Part shown: in pieces, positions 9,460 through 18,774 of the stretch
How positions within the stretch are numbered: the stretch's first letter is position 1
How the letters are laid out: every line of letters begins with the position of its first letter
Assembly (NCBI GenBank): GCA_004402915.1
Contig: SORU01000002.1
Span: forward strand, 41,286-105,285
Direction of reading: 5' to 3'
Origin: Fidelibacterota bacterium MT.SAG.2
GTDB lineage: Bacteria; Fidelibacterota; SORT01
Length of the DNA: 64,000 nt
Translations under genes and position numbers: made by a program
Notes under the pieces: model-generated
Told to the model about the DNA's origin: nothing
What the model saw: only the letters and a program-made list of their open reading frames with translations
Databases searched by the model: none

Positions 9460-9528
9460 GGCATCTACTTCTACCGTCTCCAAGCCGGCGATTTCGTCCA
9501 GACGAGGAAGATGGTTTTGTTGAAGTAG
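9460..9528 (+). pseudogene. Orphan T9SS/Por C-terminal sorting-tail relic
   Basis: Reads GIYFYRLQAGDFVQTRKMVLLK-stop; compare the intact C-terminus of ORF 46357-48936: GIYFYRLSAADFTETKKMILLK. Confidence 0.75.
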
Positions 9529-9780
9529 AACTGTCCCATAAACCCAGGTTATGACACACCCCGTCAGACCGATGTCGGGCTGGTTGATAGCGGGGAATTT
9601 TTCAGTCTCTCCTCGCGAAGGGAAAGGTTTATTGAAACCACCCCTCCGCTCAGAGCGGTTTTCCCTCCTTTGAAAGGAGGGGAGATATCAGCATTTCGAC
9701 TCCGATTTTGAGTAAAACGGATTCGCAATCCGGAATGCATAGAAAAATGTAAATTTATTTTATTTTCGGCACTTTTTTTC

Positions 9781-9807
9781 TTGACAGATAAATCTTTCTT
9801 TTATAAC
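9781..9807 (+). promoter_or_regulatory. Candidate sigma70 promoter for tRNA-Thr/tuf
   Basis: TTGACA at 9781-9786 and TATAAC at 9802-9807; spacer (15) is short. Confidence 0.35.
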
Positions 9808-9881
9808 TTTATGAGCTGTCTTGCTTGCGTAAATTTTACGCATATTTTGAGGCGGCTGAGAGAAGAAAAAATGGGCAGAGT

Positions 9882-9954
<73 letters not shown>

Positions 9955-10008
9955 CTGAAAAAGTAAGATGTCCCGTTATTGGGAGGGACAATAAAAGAAC
10001 TGAAATAG

Positions 10009-11225
10009 AACCAGGAGGAGATCGATGGCTAAGGAAAAGTTTGAGAGGACAAAGCCACACGTAAATGTCGGTACTATCGGTCACGTTGACCATGGAAAGA
10101 CGACGTTGACCTCGGCGATCACAATGTATTTGAGTAAGAAAGGACTGGCTGACGCCCGTACCTTCGATTCTATTGATAACGCTCCTGAAGAGCGTGAAAG
10201 AGGGATCACCATAGCCACGGCGCACGTCGAGTATGAAACGGAAGCTCGTCATTACGCTCATGTTGACTGTCCCGGTCATGCCGACTATATAAAGAACATG
10301 ATAACGGGTGCCGCTCAGATGGACGGCGCTATCCTTGTGGTCTCCGCAGCTGACGGTCCGATGCCTCAGACTCGCGAGCATGTGCTTCTTGCCCGCCAGG
10401 TCAACGTTCCTTCTATTGTAGTGTATCTGAACAAGATCGATATGGTCGACGATCCCGAACTGATAGAGTTGGTGGAACTCGAGTTAAGAGAGCTTCTCTC
10501 CAAGTATGAGTTCCCGGGCGATGAAATACCTATCATTAAAGGGAGCGCACTCGAGGCGCTCAACAATCCCGATGACGCCGAGAAGACGAAGAGCTTACAG
10601 GAGTTGTTGGATGCGATTGATAATTACATTCCGATCCCTGAGCGTGAGATCGACAAACCCTTTTTAATGCCTGTCGAGGATGTATTCTCCATAACGGGTA
10701 GAGGAACTGTAGGCACAGGCAGGATAGAGCGTGGAGTTGTTACGGTAGGCGAAGAGATGGAGATGGTCGGTCTTAACGCCGAAGGAAAGACTACTATCAC
10801 GGGCGTAGAGATGTTCCGTAAGCTTCTCGACAGAGGCGAGGCAGGCGATAACGTCGGTCTCCTGATGCGTGGAGTCGACAAGGATTATCTGAAACGCGGA
10901 ATGGTCATAGCCAAACCCGGCAGCATTACTCCTCATACGAAGTTCAAGGCTGAGGTATATATCTTGTCGAAAGACGAGGGCGGCCGTCACACACCTTTCT
11001 TCAAGGGCTACAGACCGCAGTTTTATTTTAGGACAACCGATGTGACCGGTTTGGTCGAGCTTCCCGAAGGCACGGAGATGGTAATGCCGGGTGACAGTCT
11101 GAGTCTTGAGATCGAGTTAATAATGCCTATAGCGATGGATAAGGAGTTGCGTTTCGCCATCCGTGAAGGTGGACATACGGTCGGAGCGGGTGTCGTAACG
11201 GAGGTGATAAAGTAGTTGATGTATT
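10009..11225 (+). repeat. Exact long repeat containing tuf copy 1
   Basis: Matches 26077-27293 (offset 16068) as far as read, including ribosome-binding site and the first 10 nt after the stop. Confidence 0.85.
10025..11215 (+). CDS. tuf: Elongation factor Tu (copy 1)
   Basis: '[33 protein letters not shown]'; 396 aa, identical to copy 2. Confidence 0.98.
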   Translation: MAKEKFERTKPHVNVGTIGHVDHGKTTLTSAITMYLSKKGLADARTFDSIDNAPEERERGITIATAHVEYETEARHYAHVDCPGHADYIKNMITGAAQMDGAILVVSAADGPMPQTREHVLLARQVNVPSIVVYLNKIDMVDDPELIELVELELRELLSKYEFPGDEIPIIKGSALEALNNPDDAEKTKSLQELLDAIDNYIPIPEREIDKPFLMPVEDVFSITGRGTVGTGRIERGVVTVGEEMEMVGLNAEGKTTITGVEMFRKLLDRGEAGDNVGLLMRGVDKDYLKRGMVIAKPGSITPHTKFKAEVYILSKDEGGRHTPFFKGYRPQFYFRTTDVTGLVELPEGTEMVMPGDSLSLEIELIMPIAMDKELRFAIREGGHTVGAGVVTEVIK

Positions 11226-11409
11226 CTAATAATTATACAGATGTGCGATCGGGTTTTACCACAAACTACATCCATGATCCTCTCCCCTTGAGGGGAGTGC
11301 CTCGTAGAGGCGAGGGGTGTAACCTTTTAGAGGCGATAATACTGGAAAGAACATCAGAATCACACCCTCCGTCACTTCGTGACACCTCCCTCAAGGGAGG
11401 AGTTAAATA

Positions 11410-11559
11410 ATGAGAGAAAAGATTACTCTTGAGTGCGTTGAATGCCATCAGAGGAATTACGATACGACTAAAAATAAACATTTGCATCCGGACAGGGTCG
11501 AGCATAAAAAGTACTGCCGCTTTTGTCAGAAGCACACTACACATAAAGAGACTAAATAG
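11410..11559 (+). CDS. rpmG: 50S ribosomal protein L33
   Basis: Short ORF missing from the track: [49 protein letters not shown]. Confidence 0.95.
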   Translation: MREKITLECVECHQRNYDTTKNKHLHPDRVEHKKYCRFCQKHTTHKETK

Positions 11560-11574
11560 AGAATTTTAATATAA

Positions 11575-11648
11575 AGGCCTGTAGCTCCAATTGGTAGAGC
11601 GCCGGTCTCCAAAACCGGATGTTGGGGGTTCGAATCCCTCCAGGCCTG
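11575..11648 (+). tRNA. tRNA-Trp (CCA)
   Basis: Acceptor AGGCCTG/CAGGCCT, anticodon loop CTCCAAA, located between rpmG and secE. Confidence 0.95.
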
Positions 11649-11675
11649 CAGAGCAGGCACGGAAATAAAAGGAAT

Positions 11676-11861
11676 ATGATAACAAAAATAAGATTGTTTT
11701 TCGAGAGCGTCGTCTTCGAGTTGAAGAAGGTCTCATGGCCCAGCTGGGCGGAGCTCAAAGGTTCAACCATAGTAGTACTTGTCTTCTCTCTGATATTGGC
11801 AATATTCCTATTCGGGATCGACCGGACGCTCGGCGGTGTTGTAGGATTTTTACTTCAGTAA
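11676..11861 (+). CDS. secE: Preprotein translocase subunit SecE
   Basis: 'FFESVVFELKKVSWPSWAELKGSTIVVLVFSLILAIFLFGID'; start corrected from ORF 11619. Confidence 0.95.
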   Translation: MITKIRLFFESVVFELKKVSWPSWAELKGSTIVVLVFSLILAIFLFGIDRTLGGVVGFLLQ

Positions 11862-11866
11862 GGATT

Positions 11867-12763
11867 ATGAAAAATAAAAAAGAAAATATGCCTAAAAGCG
11901 AACCGCTTGATAAAACGATAGATGGTTCCACTATGGCAGAGGATGTTGAAGCGGTCGATAGCGTCGCTCAACCCTCAAAAGAAATCGTTGCAGCGGAAGA
12001 GAGCGAAAGCGAGAATGGGGATAGCTCCGTGACGGAAGAAGCTGAGGAAGCGTCTGATGCTGATACTACTAAGGGTGCTGCTGAAGAAGACGGGGACGAG
12101 AAACCCGAAATTGAGGTCACCGGGTCTGAACCTGCTGTAGAAGATGTCAAGGTTGCCGAGGAGACGGAAGAAGAGTCGGACGAGGCTGTAGATCCGGATG
12201 ATCCGGATGGCGAGCATAAAATTGATATCGGCAGAGCGAAATGGTATGCCATTCGGACATTCAGCGGTCAGGAGAAGAAGATAAAGGATTCGTTGCAGGC
12301 GAATATTGACCGCGAAAAGATGGATGACAGTATCTTTGAGATATTGGTGCCTACGGAGAACGTTGTCGAGATGCGCGACGGAAAGAAGCGCTCGAGGGTT
12401 AAGGTCTTTTTCCCCGGTTATGTTCTCATCCAGATGGATCTGAATAAAGCGACACGCTTCCTTATAGAAGAGACTTACGGCGTTTTGAATTTTATCGGAC
12501 CGGGTAACAATCCTCAGGAGCTCAAAAAGAAGGAACTGAGGCGGATATTAGGCGATACGGAAGAGCGTAAAAAGAGGAATATCATGGCTGCTCCGTATGA
12601 GGTCGGTGATTCGATCAAGGTCGTTGACGGTCCCTTCAATGATTTCTCCGGTTACGTGCAGGAGATAAACGAAGAGAAACAGAAGGTCAAGGTGATGGTG
12701 TCCATATTCGGCAGGGCGACGCCGGTGGAGCTTGATTTTCTTCAAGTAGCATTAGAGAAGTAG
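11867..12763 (+). CDS. nusG: Transcription termination/antitermination protein NusG with ~120-aa acidic N-terminal extension
   Basis: NGN domain 'AKWYAIRTFSGQEKKIK...VFFPGYVLIQMDL' and KOW 'YEVGDSIKVVDGPFNDFSGYVQEI'; start ATG at 11867. Confidence 0.93.
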   Translation: MKNKKENMPKSEPLDKTIDGSTMAEDVEAVDSVAQPSKEIVAAEESESENGDSSVTEEAEEASDADTTKGAAEEDGDEKPEIEVTGSEPAVEDVKVAEETEEESDEAVDPDDPDGEHKIDIGRAKWYAIRTFSGQEKKIKDSLQANIDREKMDDSIFEILVPTENVVEMRDGKKRSRVKVFFPGYVLIQMDLNKATRFLIEETYGVLNFIGPGNNPQELKKKELRRILGDTEERKKRNIMAAPYEVGDSIKVVDGPFNDFSGYVQEINEEKQKVKVMVSIFGRATPVELDFLQVALEK

Positions 12764-12769
12764 AGGATT

Positions 12770-13198
12770 ATGGCAAAAAAAGTAGAAGCAGTTATCACAT
12801 TACATATTAAGGCAGGGGAAGCTTCTCCTGCGCCGCCCGTCGGACCGGCGCTCGGTCAGCACGGCTTGAACATTATGGAATTTTGCAAGGCGTATAATTC
12901 CCGAACGGATAAGATGCGTGGATATATCATCCCTGCTAAACTTACCGTCTATTCGGATCATACGTTTTCATTTATTACAAAGACTCCTTTAGCCTCCGAT
13001 CTGCTTTTGAAAGCGGCGAAGATAGAGAAAGGTTCCGGGGAGCCGAATAAGGAAAAGGTTGCGGATATCAGCAAAGCAGAAGTTAAAAAGATAGCGGAAA
13101 TGAAGATGGTCGATCTGAATGCGGGCGATATCGAAGCGGCGATGAAGATAATTGCCGGCACGGCACGCAGCATGGGGATATTAGTAGAGGGGGAATAA
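12770..13198 (+). CDS. rplK: 50S ribosomal protein L11
   Basis: '[35 protein letters not shown]'. Confidence 0.98.
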   Translation: MAKKVEAVITLHIKAGEASPAPPVGPALGQHGLNIMEFCKAYNSRTDKMRGYIIPAKLTVYSDHTFSFITKTPLASDLLLKAAKIEKGSGEPNKEKVADISKAEVKKIAEMKMVDLNAGDIEAAMKIIAGTARSMGILVEGE

Positions 13199-13199
13199 A

Positions 13200-13895
13200 A
13201 TGAAGCATTCAAAAAGATATAATGAAAGTTCTAAGAAGGTGGATCGATTGACAGAGTATTCCCTGAACGACGCAGTGGCATTATTAAAGGATATGCCGGC
13301 TACGAAATTTGATCAGACGGTCGAAGTAGCAATTAATCTCGGAATAGATCCCAAGCATGCAGACCAGCAGATAAGAGGGACGGTCTCTCTTCCTCATGGG
13401 ATCGGGAAAACGGTAAAAGTTCTCGCCATCACTAAGGGCGAGAAGCAGAAGGAAGCAAAAGACGCGGGCGCAGATGTGGTAGGGTTTGAAGATATATTGG
13501 AGAAGATAGAGGGCGGATGGTCGGATATAGACGTCATAGTCGCGACACCCGACGTTATGGGTCAGCTCGGAAAGCACGGAAGGATTCTTGGTCCGAAGGG
13601 ATTGATGCCGAATCCTAAGAGCGGCACGGTAACAAACGACATAGGCAAAGCAGTGAAAGAATTGAAAGCGGGTAGGTTGGAGATCAGGACGGATAAGTTC
13701 GGAGCCGTTCACTCCGCGGTAGGGAAGCTTTCGTTTGACAACGACAAGATAGCAGAGAACATCAAAAGTCTCGTAAGTACTCTGATGCGGATGAAACCTG
13801 CGGTTGCAAAGGGTGTTTACTTTAAGAATATGACGATCTCGTCATCGATGGGTCCCGGTATAAAGGTTGAAAAGACCTCTGCGGGCGCAAAATAA
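13200..13895 (+). CDS. rplA: 50S ribosomal protein L1
   Basis: 'GPKGLMPNPKSGTVTNDIGKAVKELKAGRLEIRTDK'. Confidence 0.98.
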   Translation: MKHSKRYNESSKKVDRLTEYSLNDAVALLKDMPATKFDQTVEVAINLGIDPKHADQQIRGTVSLPHGIGKTVKVLAITKGEKQKEAKDAGADVVGFEDILEKIEGGWSDIDVIVATPDVMGQLGKHGRILGPKGLMPNPKSGTVTNDIGKAVKELKAGRLEIRTDKFGAVHSAVGKLSFDNDKIAENIKSLVSTLMRMKPAVAKGVYFKNMTISSSMGPGIKVEKTSAGAK

Positions 13896-13928
13896 GATTT
13901 GAACATTTTTTTAATGGAGAACTGATAA

Positions 13929-14447
13929 ATGCCTAATGCTCAGAAGATAGAAGCCGTAAAGGAACTCGTTGAGAAGCTTTCCAAGGCAAAAGGGATCTAT
14001 CTTGCCGATTTTACCGGATTGACGGTTCAGGAGGCGGTTGAATTCAGAAGGAAGCTCAAGGAGAACGGCATTGAGTACCGCGTTGCTAAGAACACTTTGA
14101 TAAAGATCGCAGCGAAAGAAGCCAAAATTGAAGGACTTTCGGAATATCTTGTAGGTCCGACGGGGATCGCTTTGAGTTACGATGATCCCGCCAGTCCCGC
14201 GAAGCTATTCTACGATTTTGCAAAAGAAAATGATAAGATGAATGTGAAGGTGTGTTGGATGGAGGGCGAACTGTTCGGGGCGGAGAAGTTCGTGGAGATA
14301 GCCAAGCTGCCACCGAGAAATGAAATGTTAAGTCGTCTTATCGGCGATTTGCAGAGTCCGATGAGAACATTGGCAGCAACTCTCCAAGCGTCGATGTCCA
14401 AATTGGTAGGAACTTTGAATTCACTAAAAGACACTAAACAGGAATAG
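13929..14447 (+). CDS. rplJ: 50S ribosomal protein L10
   Basis: 'YLADFTGLTVQEAVEFRRKLKENGIEYRVAKNTLIKIA'. Confidence 0.98.
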   Translation: MPNAQKIEAVKELVEKLSKAKGIYLADFTGLTVQEAVEFRRKLKENGIEYRVAKNTLIKIAAKEAKIEGLSEYLVGPTGIALSYDDPASPAKLFYDFAKENDKMNVKVCWMEGELFGAEKFVEIAKLPPRNEMLSRLIGDLQSPMRTLAATLQASMSKLVGTLNSLKDTKQE

Positions 14448-14516
14448 ATAAATTTTAATTATAAACATGATAAGCAACCAGCCCGACATAGGTCTGGCAG
14501 GGAGGATAGACTAAGA

Positions 14517-14897
14517 ATGGCAGCCATCAAAAAAGATGATGTAATCTCTTACCTCGAGAAAGCGAATATGCTTGAGATATCCGAGTTGATCGGAGATATA
14601 GAAGAGAAATTCGGAGTAACAGCAGCAGCGCCGGTCGCGGTAGCGGAGGCAGAAGGCGGAGATGCCGGCGTAGCAGCGGAAGAAAAGACAGAATTCGATG
14701 TTTTTCTCGCAGATATAGGCCCTCAGAAAATTCAGGTTATCAAGACGGTCAGAGCCATGACGGATCTTGGATTGACAGAAGCGAAGGAAGTTGTTGACAA
14801 AGCACCCGGTAATGTGATTGAGGGGGTCTCAAAGGAAGACGCCGAGAAAGCAAAAGCAGCTTTAGAAGAGGTTGGCGCAACAGTAGAGCTGAAGTAA
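14517..14897 (+). CDS. rplL: 50S ribosomal protein L7/L12
   Basis: '[38 protein letters not shown]'. Confidence 0.98.
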   Translation: MAAIKKDDVISYLEKANMLEISELIGDIEEKFGVTAAAPVAVAEAEGGDAGVAAEEKTEFDVFLADIGPQKIQVIKTVRAMTDLGLTEAKEVVDKAPGNVIEGVSKEDAEKAKAALEEVGATVELK

Positions 14898-14958
14898 ATA
14901 TCCGTTTCGCGCAAGAATATCTAAACTTTCAAGCGATTTATCGCAAGGAGGAATACTC

Positions 14959-17900
14959 TTGAAAAGAGTAAAGGGTCAATTTTTGACTCGGCAGTCCTTC
15001 GCTAAGATTCCCGTATCTGTTGATATGCCGAATCTTCTTGACATTCAGCTGTTGTCGTACGAGGATTTTTTGCAGCAGAGTGTGAAACCCGAGGATAGGG
15101 AGAGTAAAGGGCTACAAGCCGTATTTGAGACTGTCTTTCCAATTGAAGACAATCATGGAAATTTTAAAATTGAGTTTCTAAATTATTTTGTAACATATCC
15201 TAAATACACTGTTGAGGAGTGCCAAGACAGGGGAATGAGTTACAGCGCGCCGCTGAAAGCGAATCTTCGACTGACGGTGGCGAGTGAAGACGATAAAAAC
15301 GTTGTTGCCGAAGTTATTGAGCAGGAAGTCTTCTTCGGAAACGTTCCTTATATGACAGATCGGGGAACGTTCATCATCAATGGGGCCGAAAGGGTTATCG
15401 TCAGCCAGCTGCATCGCTCACCGGGAGTTTTCTTCGATCAGAGTATTCATCCGAACGGGACAAGATTGTTCTCGGCAAGGATCATACCTTTCCGCGGGTC
15501 ATGGGTCGATTTCACTACGGATATTAACGATGCGCTTTTCGCGTTGATAGACAGGCGAAAGAAGTTTCCCGTAACAACTCTTTTGCGCGCTATCGGCTAT
15601 TCGACGAACGCCCAAATATTAGAGTTGTTCGGTATGGCAAAAGAGCTCAAGGTCGGCTCTAAAAATATTTCCGATCATTTTGAGTCCGCCATCGCCGAAA
15701 ATATAATCAATAAGGAGACGGGCGAGATACTTGCGGAGGCGGGTTCTCCTCTCAACGAAGAGGTAGTTGCCATTCTTAAGAAAGAGAAGGTCAGATCCGT
15801 AATCATCTTCGACGCTTCAGACGAAAAAGACGCTGAAGTAATCGCCAATACTCTGAAGAAGGATACTTCCACCGATGAGGAATCGGCGCTTCGGCTTATC
15901 TATAAACAATTGAGATCCGGAGAACCGCCGAATATAGAGACTGCGCGGAAATTCGTTGACAGACTCTTTTTCAGTCCTGCGAAGTACGACCTCGGAAGCG
16001 TAGGAAGGTATCGTATAAACAGAAGGTTCGATCTTAAAACGTCTGACGATGTTACGGTTCTCACCAGAGAAGATATTGTCGCGATAATTAAACATCTGAT
16101 GGAAGTAAAGAAGGGTAATGAGACCACGGACGACATCGATCATTTAGGAAATAGACGGATAAAGACGGTCGGAGAACAGCTCAGCAATCAGTTCAGCATC
16201 GCTTTCGCGCGTACTGCGAGGACAATAAAAGAACGCATGAATGTAACCGACGGGGAAACGCTGACTCCTTCAGACCTCATTAACTCACGGATAATCACTT
16301 CCGTAGTCAATACGTTCTTTGGAACAAGTCAGCTTTCGCAGTTCATGGACCAAACAAACCCGCTCTCGGAATTGACTCACAAGAGGCGTCTGAGCGCACT
16401 CGGACCGGGTGGATTGACGAGAGAACGGGCAGGGTTCGAGGTAAGAGACATTCATTATACACACTATGGCCGTCTCTGTCCTATCGAGACTCCGGAGGGT
16501 CCGAACATCGGACTTATCTCTTCGCTTTGCACATTCGCGAGGATAAATCAACTCGGATTTATCGAGACTCCTTATATGAAAGTCAGCCATCACGGTAAAT
16601 CAAGGGTGACAAAGAAAGTAGTGTTTCTATCAGCCGACGATGAAGAGAAAATGAAGATAGCGCAGGCAAATGCTCCGCTGAACGATAAGGGAGAATTCTT
16701 AGAATCGACCACTCGTGTGAGATTACGGGCGGATTATCCTCTTGTGGATATCAAATCTGTTCAATATATGGACGTTGCTCCTCAGCAGATAGTCAGCGCC
16801 GCCGCAGCGTTGATACCGTTCTTGGAGCATGACGATGCTAACCGCGCGCTCATGGGTTCAAATATGCAGCGGCAGGGTGTTCCGCTTCTCAGACCGGGTA
16901 CTCCTATAGTAGGAACCGGAATGGAACGGATAGTGGCGATGGATTCCAAGGCGGTAGTGCTTTCAGACGTCACCGGAGTAGTTCAGAGCGTCTCGGCGGA
17001 TAAGATAGTCGTACGCAGAGATATATCCGAGTCCGAGGCTCTTCATCAGATCACCGATGAAGGGGTACGGGAGTTTGATCTTATCAAATTCCTCCGGACG
17101 AACCAGGATACTTGTGTCAATCAAAAGCCTTTAGTCAAGGTCGGCGATAAGGTAAAAGTCGGTGATGTGTTAGCCGACGGCGCCGCAACCGAAATGGGCG
17201 AGCTTGCTCTCGGGCAAAACGTCCTGGTCGCTTTCATGCCATGGAGAGGTTATAACTACGAAGACGCAATTGTCGTAAGCCAACGGCTTGCGAGAGATGA
17301 TGTCTATACTTCTATACATATTGAGGAATACGAGCTTCAGGTCAGAGACACCAAACGGGGCGAAGAAGAGCTTACGAGGGAGATACCCAACGTGAGCGAA
17401 GAAGCCACGATGAACTTAGATGAAAACGGCGTTATAAGAGTTGGAGCTGAGGTTGAGCCCGGAACTATCTTAGTAGGTAAGGTGACTCCCAAAGGTGAGA
17501 CCGATCCCACACCTGAAGAAAAGCTTCTCAAAGCCATCTTCGGAGAGAAGGCGGGCGACGTAAAGGATGCCTCGCTGAAAGCCTCACCCGGCGTTCATGG
17601 AGTAGTGGTCGACACAAAAGTCTTCACACGCCGAAGCAAAGACTTCAAACAGGAAGAGAAGAAGAAAGCGGCAAAGATAAGTTATGAATTCAACAGGCGG
17701 TTGAAATGGCTCCGCGAGCTTCGTAACGCGAAATTGACGAAGATCTTGGAAGGCAAAAAGAGCATGAGCTTACGCGATGTTGAAACCGGAAAGAGCGTTC
17801 TGAAAGCCGGTCTCGAGTATAACGCCGACCGAATTGATTCGATAGATTTCGACAATGTCAGCAAGGATACTCCTTGGACAGATAACACTGAAGCCAACGA

Positions 17901-18735
17901 ATCTGTCTTCAAATTAATGAAGAACTACGAAACAAAAGTTACCCAATTAAATGAAGAGAGAGATAGGGAATCGTTCAAGCTCAAGGCGGGTGACGATCTT
18001 CCCCCCGGAATAATTCAGCTGGTAAAGGTTTATATCGCCTCGAAGAGAAAGATTTCGGTGGGTGATAAGATGGCAGGACGCCATGGTAACAAGGGTGTTG
18101 TGGCAGAGATAGTGCCGATAGAAGATATGCCTCACTTGAAAGACGGCACACCGATAGATATGATCCTTAATCCGTTAGGCGTTCCCTCACGTATGAATTT
18201 AGGGCAGATCTACGAAACTCTGCTCGGATACGCAGGATTCAAACTCGGTGTTTATTATGAGACTCCGGTGTTTGACGGCGCCCAAGCTTCAGAGGTTGCT
18301 GATGAGTTGAAGAAAGCGGGGATCCCCGAAGACGGCAAGATTGAACTTTATGACGGAATCACAGGTGAGAAATTCGATCAAAGAGTGACGGTAGGAAAGA
18401 TATATATGCTGAAACTCTCTCACCTTGTTGACGATAAAATGCACTCACGTTCAACCGGACCCTATTCACTTATAACTCAGCAGCCGTTAGGCGGGAAGGC
18501 GCAGTTCGGCGGGCAGCGGTTCGGAGAAATGGAAGTATGGGCTCTTGAAGCTTACGGAGCTGCTCACACACTCCAGGAGATGTTGACGATAAAATCCGAT
18601 GATGTCGAAGGCAGATCGAAGACTTATGAGGCTCTTGTCAAAGGTCAGAACCTGCCTGAACCCGGTATCCCTGAATCTTTCAACGTGCTGTTACGAGAGC
18701 TGATGGGCTTAGGATTAGACATTGAACTTAGATAG
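14959..18735 (+). CDS. rpoB: DNA-directed RNA polymerase subunit beta
   Basis: 1258 aa; 'FGTSQLSQFMDQTNPLSELTHKRRLSALGPGGLTRERAGFEVRDIHYTHYGRLCPIETPEGPNIGLI'; TTG start. Confidence 0.98.
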   Translation: MKRVKGQFLTRQSFAKIPVSVDMPNLLDIQLLSYEDFLQQSVKPEDRESKGLQAVFETVFPIEDNHGNFKIEFLNYFVTYPKYTVEECQDRGMSYSAPLKANLRLTVASEDDKNVVAEVIEQEVFFGNVPYMTDRGTFIINGAERVIVSQLHRSPGVFFDQSIHPNGTRLFSARIIPFRGSWVDFTTDINDALFALIDRRKKFPVTTLLRAIGYSTNAQILELFGMAKELKVGSKNISDHFESAIAENIINKETGEILAEAGSPLNEEVVAILKKEKVRSVIIFDASDEKDAEVIANTLKKDTSTDEESALRLIYKQLRSGEPPNIETARKFVDRLFFSPAKYDLGSVGRYRINRRFDLKTSDDVTVLTREDIVAIIKHLMEVKKGNETTDDIDHLGNRRIKTVGEQLSNQFSIAFARTARTIKERMNVTDGETLTPSDLINSRIITSVVNTFFGTSQLSQFMDQTNPLSELTHKRRLSALGPGGLTRERAGFEVRDIHYTHYGRLCPIETPEGPNIGLISSLCTFARINQLGFIETPYMKVSHHGKSRVTKKVVFLSADDEEKMKIAQANAPLNDKGEFLESTTRVRLRADYPLVDIKSVQYMDVAPQQIVSAAAALIPFLEHDDANRALMGSNMQRQGVPLLRPGTPIVGTGMERIVAMDSKAVVLSDVTGVVQSVSADKIVVRRDISESEALHQITDEGVREFDLIKFLRTNQDTCVNQKPLVKVGDKVKVGDVLADGAATEMGELALGQNVLVAFMPWRGYNYEDAIVVSQRLARDDVYTSIHIEEYELQVRDTKRGEEELTREIPNVSEEATMNLDENGVIRVGAEVEPGTILVGKVTPKGETDPTPEEKLLKAIFGEKAGDVKDASLKASPGVHGVVVDTKVFTRRSKDFKQEEKKKAAKISYEFNRRLKWLRELRNAKLTKILEGKKSMSLRDVETGKSVLKAGLEYNADRIDSIDFDNVSKDTPWTDNTEANESVFKLMKNYETKVTQLNEERDRESFKLKAGDDLPPGIIQLVKVYIASKRKISVGDKMAGRHGNKGVVAEIVPIEDMPHLKDGTPIDMILNPLGVPSRMNLGQIYETLLGYAGFKLGVYYETPVFDGAQASEVADELKKAGIPEDGKIELYDGITGEKFDQRVTVGKIYMLKLSHLVDDKMHSRSTGPYSLITQQPLGGKAQFGGQRFGEMEVWALEAYGAAHTLQEMLTIKSDDVEGRSKTYEALVKGQNLPEPGIPESFNVLLRELMGLGLDIELR

Positions 18736-18774
18736 ATATGATTACGAGGCTGATTTACCCCTTAGGAGGATAGT

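Noticed and set aside
11216-11410. 64-aa ORF between tuf copy 1 and rpmG
   Set aside because: Composed of palindromic repeat DNA ('DPLPLRGVPRRGEGCN...HPPSLRDTSLKGGV'); same class as other repeat-derived ORFs.
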